Shown piece after piece: positions 15,854 through 23,175 of a DNA stretch of 40,214 bases. Source of the stretch: Actinomycetota bacterium (GTDB lineage Bacteria > Actinomycetota > Thermoleophilia > RBG-16-64-13); NCBI GenBank assembly GCA_012729575.1, contig JAAYCW010000021.1, positions 1-40,214 of the forward strand. Direction: 5' to 3'. Made by a program: the position numbers and the translations under genes. How positions within the stretch are numbered: the stretch's first letter is position 1; every line of letters starts with the position of its first letter. Under the pieces are notes generated by a model. The model ran no database searches. It was not told the origin of the DNA and was given only the letters and a program-made list of their open reading frames with translations.

Positions 15854-16318
15854 ATGCTGAGTGTGGGCGATAAGGCGCCGTTCTTCAAAGCGGCGGGAAG
15901 CGAGGGCGAAGTCGATCTGGCTGCTCTCTTGGAGTCGAAGCCGGTGGTGCTGTACTTCTTCCCTCGGGCGCTGACCCCAGGTTGAACGACCGAGGCGGTT
16001 GAGTTCAACCAATTGCTTCCAGAGTTCGAGGAGCTGGGCGTGACGGTAGTCGGGACCTCGGTGGACCCGGTGGCCCGGCTGCAGAAATTCCGTGACAAGT
16101 ACGATCTGCAGTTCCCGTTCGCCAGCGACGAGGATCGGGCTATCGGCGAGGCGTACGGGACCTTGAAAGGAGATCTGTCCAGCTCGCACGAACGGGATAC
16201 AGTGCTCATCGGCAAGGATGGAACGATTCTGTTAGCCTATCAGAGGGTCAAGGCAAAGGGCCATGCGGCGGATGTGCTCCGTGAGACGAGGAGACTGCGT
16301 GAGGAAGGCCGGATCTAG
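15854..16318 (+). CDS. Selenocysteine peroxiredoxin (AhpC/BCP-type), TGA-encoded Sec44
   Basis: A 154-residue peroxiredoxin that would reduce H2O2 and organic peroxides. The frame from ATG 15854 contains one internal TGA at 15983-15985, codon 44. It sits exactly where the catalytic peroxidatic cysteine lies in the BCP/PrxQ motif: PRALTPG-TGA-TTEAVEF against the usual TPGCTTEA. Both sides are clearly one protein: VGDKAPFF, the VVLYFFP strand before the TGA, then VTVVGTSVDP, FPFASDEDRAI and DTVLIGKDGTILLAY after it. A SECIS-like hairpin follows the TGA. The start is fixed by AGGAGG at 15841, seven bases before ATG 15854 (ATG 15848 is too close). No cysteine is encoded anywhere, so Sec would be the only redox residue and an outside thiol would have to regenerate it. 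A disabling mutation is less likely, since the rest is intact. The selenocysteine machinery lies outside the window. Confidence 0.9.
15983..16019 (+). promoter_or_regulatory. Sec codon and bacterial SECIS-like hairpin
   Basis: Directly after the UGA (15983-15985) the mRNA can form a lower stem GAGGC (15992-15996) with GCTTC (16015-16019), including one G-U pair. An upper stem follows, GGTTG (15997-16001) with CAACC (16006-16010), with a loop AGTT (16002-16005) and a four-base bulge AATT on the 3' side. The loop begins 16 nt after the UGA and has G in its second position. Both features fit the published bacterial SECIS model (apical loop about 16-37 nt from UGA, G among the first two loop bases). 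An alternative fold, ACCG/CGGT with loop AGG, lies closer to the UGA. Confidence 0.75.
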
Positions 16319-18056
16319 TGATATAGGCTCGCGGGTCTGGGATGACGTCTGGACGCGCGTGTTGGTCTTGTTGTTGGTGGTTGGTTCGGCTATCTACTTC
16401 GTTGGGATGGCGCTGGGATCTCCCGATTCCTCGGCCCGAGCGGAGAGCGAACATTATGAGGGGGCGGCCGCTGGGAACCCGGCGACGGTTGTCCTCGCTG
16501 CCAGTACAGGTGTGGGGGCTGCGGGCGAGGAGGATGCGGCTACCCTGGTCGGTGCCGGTTGGGTCCACCGGGTGACGACCACAGACACCGCCGTGCCCAC
16601 AGACAGCACCGGGCCCACCGGTACCACACCAACCACTGAGACGACCCCGCCACCGGAGACCACTACCACCACCGAGTCGGAACCTGTCGACGACATTGAC
16701 GCCGTTGAGGTCGATGTGGTGGTGTATGCCACCCAGACGTCCGGTTTGGCGGCCGTGCGCGAGCTGGTGCTCGGTGCACCGCACCTCCGGGTGGCCCTGA
16801 TCTCCTGCGGCAACCTTCTCGAGACTCCTCTGGCCCAGGGATTGAGTGTCGAGGATGCCCGCAACATCGGCGATGTTGACGGGGGTTTCTATGGCGAATG
16901 GCGCCGGGACGTCATCGGCTACTACAATGCCCGCGGAGTGAGGCCGTTCACCAACAGCGGCCGTTTCGTGTACGAACCTACTGTGGCTGCGAAGATCCTG
17001 TGGTCGTATGTGTTCGGAGACGCGGCGCCCAACGTCCGCTTCTACTCGGCGAAGCTCCTCGCGGCGAGCGACCGGGAAGACCGGCGCTACGTAGACATAC
17101 AGGTGGAGGGAGCGGGTCTGACCCGGCTGAACACCACCTACTTCATCGACGCCAGCGTGGAGGGCGATCTGGCCCGCATGCTCGGCGCCGATTATCGCAT
17201 CGGTAGGACCGAGGACGTCTACAACGACGCACAGGGTAGCAGGCCGGCTTATCCCAGCGCCGAGAACGGCTACGTGACGGCACCCCAGAGGTTCTCGGCG
17301 CTTCTGACGCTCAAGGTCCAGTCCCAGGGCCGGGCGCCCCGCATCGCCGATCTCCTCCATCCCAACTACGACAGGAGCTCCTTTGCGGGCACCACCTTCT
17401 CGGCTAAGAACGTGGCCGCCTTCGGCAGCAGCTGGAGCATGAGGATCGCTGTGCTGCCCAACGGCAAGCGCGAGTTGAACGAGACTTGGAGCGACTGGCC
17501 GGACATAGGTCTGGCCTTTCAGTGGGTGTTCGAGCCCGAACGGCGTGGAGACATCCGCAAACGCGTCCTGCAGTGGAGCATCAACCGTGCTCGTTATCTG
17601 CAGGAGAACGGGTACCCGCAAGTGGGGATCGACTCCATCCCACAGAAACTGTACGTGCGCGAGGGACCGCGTATTGTAGGCCTGGATACCTACACGGCGG
17701 CCGACCTGCAGTCAGGGGCGTTGCGCCAACCGGTTGCGGTCGGTTGCTACTGTGAGTACGACAGACACGACGCCTTCTACCCAACCCATATCGAGACCAC
17801 CCGGTACGCGAACCTGCCCTGGGGGGCCCTCCAGGCTGCAGATCATCCTGCCTTGCTGGTGTCCACAGCCGTCTCGACCGACTTTGCCGCCTACAGCTCT
17901 GCCGTCCGCATGGAGCACACGCGGGCGAACATGGGGGCCGCCGCGGCCATGACGGTGATGGCGGCTGCGGAGTCCGGGATGGAGCCGGGCGAAGTTGCGT
18001 ACGAAGCCATCCGCACGAAACTGCTCGCCCGGGGTTATCAGATCCCCCCGATGTAG
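16299..18056 (+). CDS. Membrane-anchored FAD-dependent-oxidoreductase-like protein
   Basis: A 585-residue protein. After a short cytoplasmic start there is one hydrophobic helix (about residues 21-39), then a long Thr/Pro/Glu-rich linker to about residue 135. A domain resembling the FAD_oxidored family (VDVVVYATQTSGLAAVRE, later YFIDASVEGDLARMLGADYRIG) fills the rest. The body therefore probably sits outside the membrane. The dinucleotide motif is degenerate: family members usually have GGTPAG or GxGxxG, and here only the last glycine remains, so FAD binding is in doubt. The GTG at 16299 has GAGGAG five bases upstream and overlaps the peroxiredoxin end by 20 bases, which argues for coupled translation. 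An ATG at 16263 lacks a ribosome site. The substrate is unknown. Confidence 0.72.
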   Translation: MRKAGSSDIGSRVWDDVWTRVLVLLLVVGSAIYFVGMALGSPDSSARAESEHYEGAAAGNPATVVLAASTGVGAAGEEDAATLVGAGWVHRVTTTDTAVPTDSTGPTGTTPTTETTPPPETTTTTESEPVDDIDAVEVDVVVYATQTSGLAAVRELVLGAPHLRVALISCGNLLETPLAQGLSVEDARNIGDVDGGFYGEWRRDVIGYYNARGVRPFTNSGRFVYEPTVAAKILWSYVFGDAAPNVRFYSAKLLAASDREDRRYVDIQVEGAGLTRLNTTYFIDASVEGDLARMLGADYRIGRTEDVYNDAQGSRPAYPSAENGYVTAPQRFSALLTLKVQSQGRAPRIADLLHPNYDRSSFAGTTFSAKNVAAFGSSWSMRIAVLPNGKRELNETWSDWPDIGLAFQWVFEPERRGDIRKRVLQWSINRARYLQENGYPQVGIDSIPQKLYVREGPRIVGLDTYTAADLQSGALRQPVAVGCYCEYDRHDAFYPTHIETTRYANLPWGALQAADHPALLVSTAVSTDFAAYSSAVRMEHTRANMGAAAAMTVMAAAESGMEPGEVAYEAIRTKLLARGYQIPPM

Positions 18057-18131
18057 AGCCCGACGGCGCCTGAGTGAGTCGACGGCGGGTTGTCTGCTCC
18101 TGTTCGACTCCGTGCTACGGCGCGGTTTCTG

Positions 18132-18155
18132 GGCGCCTTCCCGCCAGGTGGCGCC
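18132..18155. terminator. Hairpin between convergent genes
   Basis: Two copies of GGCGCC (18132-18137 and 18150-18155) can pair around a 12-base loop; TTCTT follows on the plus strand. It lies 75 bases after the FAD-oxidoreductase-like gene and just before the stop of the minus-strand propeller gene, so it could end transcription from the left. The rest of 18057-18158 shows nothing recognisable. Confidence 0.4.
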
Positions 18156-18158
18156 TTC

Positions 18159-19474
18159 TTAGTCCTTGATCATGTCCTCGAATCGGTCTTCGGCGCGACC
18201 TCCGCCGCCCGCTACCAGCGTATCGTAGGGTGGAATCGAGTAAACGCGGATCTTGTTGTCAAGGAAGTCGGAGAAGGCGAGCAGAGTTCCGTCGGGCGAC
18301 ACGTCAAGCCCCGTGCACTGGTTGCCGCCCACTATGGCGTCGAGGATCGTGCCGGTCGTGGTGTCAATGGCCAGGATGGTGCCCCATTCTGGGCCGGGTA
18401 TGTAATAGGTCTTGGGATTGTCCTTCCCCCGGTTGGACATATAGAGGACCCTGCCATCGGGGCCGATGTCCATGGAGTTGGGCCTCCGGTCAGTGTCCGC
18501 GAGCTTGGTTACCGTGTCGGTGACGAGGTCTATCTCGGACACGTCGCCGCTGACCCAGTTCGAGGCCCACAGCGTCTTCTCATCAGGCGAGAGCAGCAGG
18601 ACCTTCGTCCAACTGCCTCCGGTATCGAATTGGCGCTTGACCTCCCGGGTGGTCCGATCGATCTCGTAGACCGACGCAGTCTCCATCTGGCTTGCGTAGG
18701 CGGTTGCGCCGTCCCGGGTGAAGACCACCTCTACGGCACCGTGTTCGCCTAGCTTGACCCCTCCGAGCTTCTTGCCCGTAGTGGGCTCGTAGATCTCGAG
18801 GCCGTAACCACCCAACAGCGACGTCCCTAACTCGGTGCCGTCGGGAGTGAAGATGACCTGCTTCGGGTTGGGACCGCACTTGAAGCGTACCAAGCTTTGG
18901 TAGAGCCGGCCTTCGGGGTCGAGCCAGATCTTGAACGCCGTGGAACGATCAAGAGTGAGGTCGCGGCTGGTGCTGTTGTAGCCGCTCTTGGTGAAGTCGA
19001 TATGGATGTTCCCTCCGGGTACATGCTGGGAGAAAGGGGTCTTACCCAATATGGCCGTGCCGTCCTGCAGGGTTATGGCGAGCTTCACGAATTCCGGATT
19101 GGCCGTGATCTCCAGCCTCTGGGGCGGGAGGTTCGCGAGGGTAGTAGTCACGGTAGCGACACCGGAGCCGAAAGTCGTTCGCCCATTCTCGCTGGCGCTG
19201 TCTGTTACGCAGGTCGTGGTCGACACTTTCGCTGGTGACCCGGTGGACGAGTGCGTGGGGCGCTTGTGGACGCCGATGCGGCGGGCTCGTTGGCGCGTGT
19301 CTTTTCCTCGTCCAGCAGCCGAAAGGTGCCGTACCCGATGGCCGCAAGAACTGCAAGGGTGACTAGGGCGCCGAGGGCGACGCGAACCCGGCGGCGGGTG
19401 TGTCGGGAGCGGCGCTCGCGGCGAGATTCCGGCGTGAAGAGCGGGTTGGGCGGCTGCTGTGATGTGACATCCAT
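18159..19474 (-). pseudogene. Membrane-anchored beta-propeller (YVTN-like) protein, frameshifted
   Basis: Two frames make up one recognisable protein. The first (19474 down to about 19256) encodes a basic N terminus, a transmembrane helix (VALGALVTLAVLAAIGYGTF) and the start of a Ser/Ala linker. The second (about 19257 to 18159) continues with a Ser/Thr linker, a PEGA-like segment (KLAITLQDGTAILGKTPF) and a YVTN/NHL-like propeller: NPKQVIFTPDGTE, GAVEVVFTRDGATAYAS, KVLLLSPDEKTLWASN, NSMDIGPDGRVLYMSN, GLDVSPDGTLLAFSD. Adding one C to the C4 run (G4 at 19257-19260 on plus) joins the frames with a seamless Pro/Ser/Thr linker (STSAP-THSSTGSPAK). It may be a true mutation, a programmed slip or a sequence error. 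The propeller part alone could start at a GTG at 19229. It would be an extracytoplasmic binding or scaffold protein. Confidence 0.7.
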
Positions 19475-19480
19475 TGGCAG

Positions 19481-19486
19481 ACTATA
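19481..19486 (-). promoter_or_regulatory. Possible -10 box of a leaderless propeller mRNA
   Basis: On the minus strand TATAGT is followed by exactly six bases and then the ATG at 19474, so transcription would begin at or next to the start codon. No Shine-Dalgarno is present, which fits a leaderless message of the kind common in Actinobacteria. No good -35 is seen. Confidence 0.35.
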
Positions 19487-19719
19487 GATCAAGTCGGTGT
19501 TCAAATTCTCGCTATCCGCGCACACATGGTGTCTCAGGGGCGCGACCGGGCGTGTGGGTGCGGGCGACGTGCACATGAGAGCTGTGTGATGCGGATGAAG
19601 GTGCGCAGTTCGTGGTGAGAGCAAAGAACCCTGAGGATGGGCAATAAGCTCCGCAACCGGGTATCGCGCTAAGCGGCGAAGTGCTACGTTTTGCTCGCCT
19701 ATGTTGGGGCATCCGTGCA

Positions 19720-19748
19720 GAGCATCGCACCGCTTACCGGTGCTGCTC
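19720..19748 (+). other. Strong hairpin in the permease leader
   Basis: GAGCA (19720-19724) and GCACCG (19727-19732) pair with CGGTGC (19738-19743) and TGCTC (19744-19748). This gives 11 base pairs with a two-base bulge and a CTTAC loop, about 70 bases before the permease start. No T-tract follows. It could be a leader RNA structure or an operator; I recognise no known riboswitch. Confidence 0.45.
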
Positions 19749-19815
19749 GGCCATCCACGTCACGCACGGAATCCGTAGGGGACATGTTGAGACCGGCTGT
19801 GAAGGAGGGTGATAC

Positions 19816-21531
19816 GTGGCAAAAGTCGAGAAAGACTCAGTGAAGCTGGATGTCGGCGAACGCGGGCTCAAGCAGCACGATCTCGGGGTCTGGACCGTCG
19901 TCTTCATGATCTTCTCCCTGGTGGCCGCGGGCGCGTACGGTATCGAGGAGATGATCCCCGAATCGGGCGCGGGCTTGACGCTGGTAATGCTCATGGTGCT
20001 TCCCTTCTTGTGGGGATTGCCGTTCGGCCTGGTGGCCTCGGAACTCGGTTCGGCCAGACCTCAGGAGGGTGGTTACTACAAATGGGTGCAGGAAGCCCTG
20101 GGTGAGTTCTGGGGCTTCCAAGCCGGCTGGTGGAGGACCATCTCCGTCTACATCGACAACACCCTCTATGTGATCCTCGCGGGCGGGTATCTCGCGTCTC
20201 AGTGGGATCTGAACGGCTATGAGCAGTTCGCGGTCAAAGCGGCCATGATCCTCATCTTCACGTATATCAACATCCGGGGCGTCAGAGACGTCGGTATCAT
20301 CACCACCATCTTGTCCGCGCTCGTCATTGCTGCGTTCGCCATAGTTGCTATCGCCGGCTTCATGAACTGGAGCGGGAACCCGTTTGAACCATTCACGGCG
20401 GACGGCGAGATCCTCGGTGTGGTCGGCATCGGCTTCGCCGACTGGGTCTACTACATCGGAGCCGGCCTCGCCATCGGCATGTGGATGTACTCCGGCTATG
20501 AGTCTATGTCCACCATGGCCGGAGAACTCAAGAACCCCCAGGTCATCCCGAAGGCTACTCTCCTCACCATCCCCCTGATCATGGCCGTTTACATCCTGCC
20601 CACGATGGCAGGCCTTGGTTCCATAGGAGAGTGGGACAGCTGGGGCACGACCGCCGATAGCGTCGGGTACGCGGACGTCGTCACCACCTTCTGGGGGGTC
20701 GGCTTCGGCATCTTCTTTGTCATCATCGCCGTTCTGGCACAGTGTTCGATCTACAACACGTACATCGCGTCCGGATCCCGCGGCTTTTTCGCCCTGGCCG
20801 ATGACAATCTGGCGCCGCCTATTCTGGTCAAGGTGGACAAGAAGCACGGTGTGCCGTACGTCGCAGTCTTGACCGTCGCGCTTGTCAACCTGATCCTCTG
20901 CAACTTCGCTTTCACGACGGTCGTCATCGTGGACGTCTTCCTGCTGGTCTCGTCGTACATCATGGTCTACATCTCGGCTATGATCCTCAGGAAGAGGCTC
21001 CCCGACGAGGCGTACAAGTTCAAGATCAGGGGAGGCTATCCTTTTCTCGTGTTGCTCTGCGTGATCCCCATCATCATCGGAGTGGCCTCGTTCTTCGTCA
21101 ACGGCACCGACTACTTCATTGGCGGTCTGCTCGGAATCCTCACGGGACCGATCGTGTATGTTTGGTGGAAGAGAAGATATGGCGGCCTCGCCAAGAAGGA
21201 TCCGGTGCACTACCCGCTCAATCCAAGGACACGCCTTGGGGTCGGCGACCTGAAAAGGATTGCCGGTGTCTTCTATGGATTCGCGATTGCGGGCTTCCTG
21301 GCCCTCCCGTGGCTGAGATGGTTCGAGGGAGATTGGGCGGAGGAATACTACGCCGAGACCTACGGGGAAACATACCTCTCCGGGTTCTTGGGCAACTTTG
21401 ACACGATGCTGACCACCATCCTTGTCATAGCGGCGGTCTTCGCGGCCATAGCCATCGGCTGCACCATCGCCGCCATCAAGCTGGAGCCGAGGAGGGGTGC
21501 GGCGCCGCCGTCAGCTACGGACCTAGACTAG
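19816..21531 (+). CDS. APC-superfamily permease, polyamine/amino-acid type (PUT/LAT-like)
   Basis: A 571-residue membrane transporter of the APC superfamily with about 12-14 hydrophobic helices. The first helix carries the substrate-site break AAGAYGIEE. This is followed by PFLWGLPFGLVASELG, GGYYKWVQEALG and WWRTISVYIDNTLY. The pattern resembles polyamine and L-type amino-acid carriers (PUT/LAT), such as those that take up putrescine, spermidine or large amino acids. The start is GTG 19816 behind GGAGGG. A dehydrogenase of the saccharopine/carboxynorspermidine family comes next, which suggests the substrate is an amine or diamino acid (inference). The C-terminal region has two extra helices and a short basic tail. 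Confidence 0.85.
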   Translation: MAKVEKDSVKLDVGERGLKQHDLGVWTVVFMIFSLVAAGAYGIEEMIPESGAGLTLVMLMVLPFLWGLPFGLVASELGSARPQEGGYYKWVQEALGEFWGFQAGWWRTISVYIDNTLYVILAGGYLASQWDLNGYEQFAVKAAMILIFTYINIRGVRDVGIITTILSALVIAAFAIVAIAGFMNWSGNPFEPFTADGEILGVVGIGFADWVYYIGAGLAIGMWMYSGYESMSTMAGELKNPQVIPKATLLTIPLIMAVYILPTMAGLGSIGEWDSWGTTADSVGYADVVTTFWGVGFGIFFVIIAVLAQCSIYNTYIASGSRGFFALADDNLAPPILVKVDKKHGVPYVAVLTVALVNLILCNFAFTTVVIVDVFLLVSSYIMVYISAMILRKRLPDEAYKFKIRGGYPFLVLLCVIPIIIGVASFFVNGTDYFIGGLLGILTGPIVYVWWKRRYGGLAKKDPVHYPLNPRTRLGVGDLKRIAGVFYGFAIAGFLALPWLRWFEGDWAEEYYAETYGETYLSGFLGNFDTMLTTILVIAAVFAAIAIGCTIAAIKLEPRRGAAPPSATDLD

Positions 21532-21594
21532 AGTCGGTTGCTTTGACCTTCGTTCGACTCGTGACCTGAGGGGGCAGGTTAGAATCCTGACCCC
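21531..21594 (+). terminator. Two hairpins after the permease gene
   Basis: The first stem is GAGTCG (21531-21536) with CGACTC (21555-21560). The second is GGGG, G, CAGG with CCTG, A, CCCC (21570-21594), with a 7-base loop TTAGAAT and one G-A mismatch. They follow the permease stop at once and lie about 50-110 bases before the next start. Without a T-tract they are a tentative terminator. The TAGAAT in the loop could instead be a -10 box for the next gene. Confidence 0.35.
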
Positions 21595-21644
21595 GCCACT
21601 GTGATGCATGTAGTAGTTACAACGCTCGGCATCGGGAGGTCCAA

Positions 21645-22856
21645 ATGAAAGTCCTGCTCGTGGGCGTGGGTGGTGTGGGTGAAGCCATCGCCGTCCTGGC
21701 CAAAGACAGGCCTTGGGTGCAGAAGCTGATACTAGCGGACTACAACGTCGATCGCGCCGAAGAAGTGTTTGCGAAAGTAGGTCGTCCCACCAACATGTCC
21801 GTGGAGTCTGTCGATGCTGCCGATAAGGAGCAGGTGGCATCTCTGGCCCGCAAGCACGAGGTGGACTTGGTCCATAACGCAGTTGACCCCGTCTTCAACG
21901 AGTCGATCTTCGATGCTGCGTACGACGCGGGCTGCGATTACATGGACATGGCCATGACCTTGTCGAGCCCCGATTCTTCCAACCCCTACAATGTCTGCGG
22001 GGTCAAACTCGGGGACTACCAGTTTGAACGGGCGGAAGCGTGGGAGCGGAAAGGGTTGCTGGCCCTCGTGGGGATGGGCGTCGAGCCGGGCATGGCCGAC
22101 GTCTTTGCGAAGTACGCGGAGAAGAACCTCTTCGACGAGATCGATGAGATCGGCGTGCGCGACGGGGCTAATCTGGAGGTCAGGGGCTACGAGTTCGCAC
22201 CCAACTTCTCCATATGGACCACCATCGAGGAGTGTTTGAACCCGCCGGTGGTCTGGGAGGAAGGCAAGGGCTGGTGCACCACCGAGCCCTTCTCGGAGCC
22301 GGAAGTATTCGACTTCCCCGAAGGCATCGGTCCCGTCGAATGCGTCAACGTGGAGCACGAAGAGGTTCTACTGGTGCCGCGTTGGGTGAAGTGCAAGAGG
22401 GTCACGTTCAAGTACGGCCTGGGCGATGAGTTCATCAGCGTGCTCAAGACCATCAAGATGCTGGGCCTGGACAACCGCTTCCCCATCGATGTTAAAGGGG
22501 TGAAGGTCGCTCCTCGCGACGTGGTGGCCGCCTGCCTGCCCGATCCTGCCCACTTGGGCGACCAGATGTTCGGCAAGACCTGTGCCGGTACCTGGGTCAA
22601 GGGCACCAAGGACGGTAAGCTCCGGGAGGTGTATCTCTACCAGGTCGCTGACAACGAGACCTGCATGAAGAAGTACGGAGTGCAGGCCGTGGTCTGGCAA
22701 ACGGCCGTCAATCCCGTCATCGCCTGGGAGTTGCTCGAGACCGGGGTCTGGAAGGGCGCCGGGGTCTTGGGTCCAGAGGCCTTCGATCCCGATCCGTTCG
22801 TGGCTCTGATGCCTTCGTACGACTTCCCCTTCGGCCTCAAGGAGATGACGATCTGA
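21645..22856 (+). CDS. Saccharopine/carboxynorspermidine dehydrogenase-family oxidoreductase
   Basis: A 403-residue NAD(P)-dependent enzyme with an N-terminal Rossmann fold (VLLVGVGGVGEAIAVLA, residues 3-19) and the substrate domain of the saccharopine dehydrogenase family (GMGVEPGMADVFAKYA, then LPDPAHLGDQMFGKTCAGTW, then AFDPDPFVALMPSYDFPFG). The C-terminal blocks resemble both saccharopine reductase and carboxynorspermidine dehydrogenase, so the true substrate could be a diamino acid or a polyamine conjugate. The start is ATG 21645 behind a GGGAGG ribosome site. Context: a polyamine/amino-acid permease before it and a class III aminotransferase about 1 kb later, which fits breakdown or remodelling of lysine or polyamines. 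That pathway is inference. Confidence 0.82.
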   Translation: MKVLLVGVGGVGEAIAVLAKDRPWVQKLILADYNVDRAEEVFAKVGRPTNMSVESVDAADKEQVASLARKHEVDLVHNAVDPVFNESIFDAAYDAGCDYMDMAMTLSSPDSSNPYNVCGVKLGDYQFERAEAWERKGLLALVGMGVEPGMADVFAKYAEKNLFDEIDEIGVRDGANLEVRGYEFAPNFSIWTTIEECLNPPVVWEEGKGWCTTEPFSEPEVFDFPEGIGPVECVNVEHEEVLLVPRWVKCKRVTFKYGLGDEFISVLKTIKMLGLDNRFPIDVKGVKVAPRDVVAACLPDPAHLGDQMFGKTCAGTWVKGTKDGKLREVYLYQVADNETCMKKYGVQAVVWQTAVNPVIAWELLETGVWKGAGVLGPEAFDPDPFVALMPSYDFPFGLKEMTI

Positions 22857-22866
22857 CTTGGGTCGG

Positions 22867-23115
22867 ATGAAGCCGCGCGAGAAGGCTCTGTTCCGCACCC
22901 ACCGCCCTCCGTTCAAGACGCCGGAGTGGGCGGTGGGTGCGGTGGTCCAGCACCAAGGCGCTCTCTATCGGGTCACACGCTGGCAAGAACTGCGTCCCGT
23001 GCCGCTGAATCGAGGTGGATCGGTCGGTGAGTGGCAGGTTTGGGGCAAACGGCTCTCGGATGAGGAGATGCGCCAGGGGCTTCTGGACGCGGCTGAACGG
23101 TTGCTGGGGGAGTGA
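22867..23115 (+). CDS. Small conserved-looking protein of unknown function
   Basis: An 82-residue protein that starts 10 bases after the dehydrogenase stop and is likely co-transcribed with it. It is basic at the N terminus (KPREKALFRTHRPPFK). The middle reads AVGAVVQHQGALYRVTRW, like a small beta-barrel or SH3-like strand pattern, followed by an acidic helix (LSDEEMRQGLLDAAERLL). There are no cysteines, signal peptide or membrane segment. The ribosome site is weak; a TTG at 22858 is an alternative start. Codon use matches the neighbours, so I think it is real, but I do not recognise the family. Confidence 0.55.
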   Translation: MKPREKALFRTHRPPFKTPEWAVGAVVQHQGALYRVTRWQELRPVPLNRGGSVGEWQVWGKRLSDEEMRQGLLDAAERLLGE

Positions 23116-23175
23116 TGGTCCTAGTGAGGGCCTATGTAGTCGCAGCCGTGCGGGCAGCGCCTTTTCCTAAGTACC

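Larger units (their letters stand above)
19475..19815. other. 341-base intergenic region between divergent genes
   Basis: No coding frame here resembles a protein. Near the left end, ACTATA at 19481-19486 is a minus-strand TATAGT box for the propeller gene. A strong hairpin is at 19720-19748. An 11-base palindrome ACGGAATCCGT lies near 19766-19776. The ribosome site GGAGGG of the permease begins at about 19804. No convincing -35/-10 pair for the permease was found by eye. Confidence 0.6.

Noticed and set aside
19205-19624. A start of the propeller gene at the ATG at 19624
   Set aside because: The 50 residues before M at 19474 are His/Pro-rich and not protein-like, and the TATAGT box fits the start at 19474.
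21570-21600. tRNA-like T-arm (7-base loop TTAGAAT closed by CAGG/CCTG, ending CCCCGCCA)
   Set aside because: No anticodon arm, D-arm or matching acceptor strand lies upstream, and the loop lacks TTC. It is kept only as a terminator-like hairpin.
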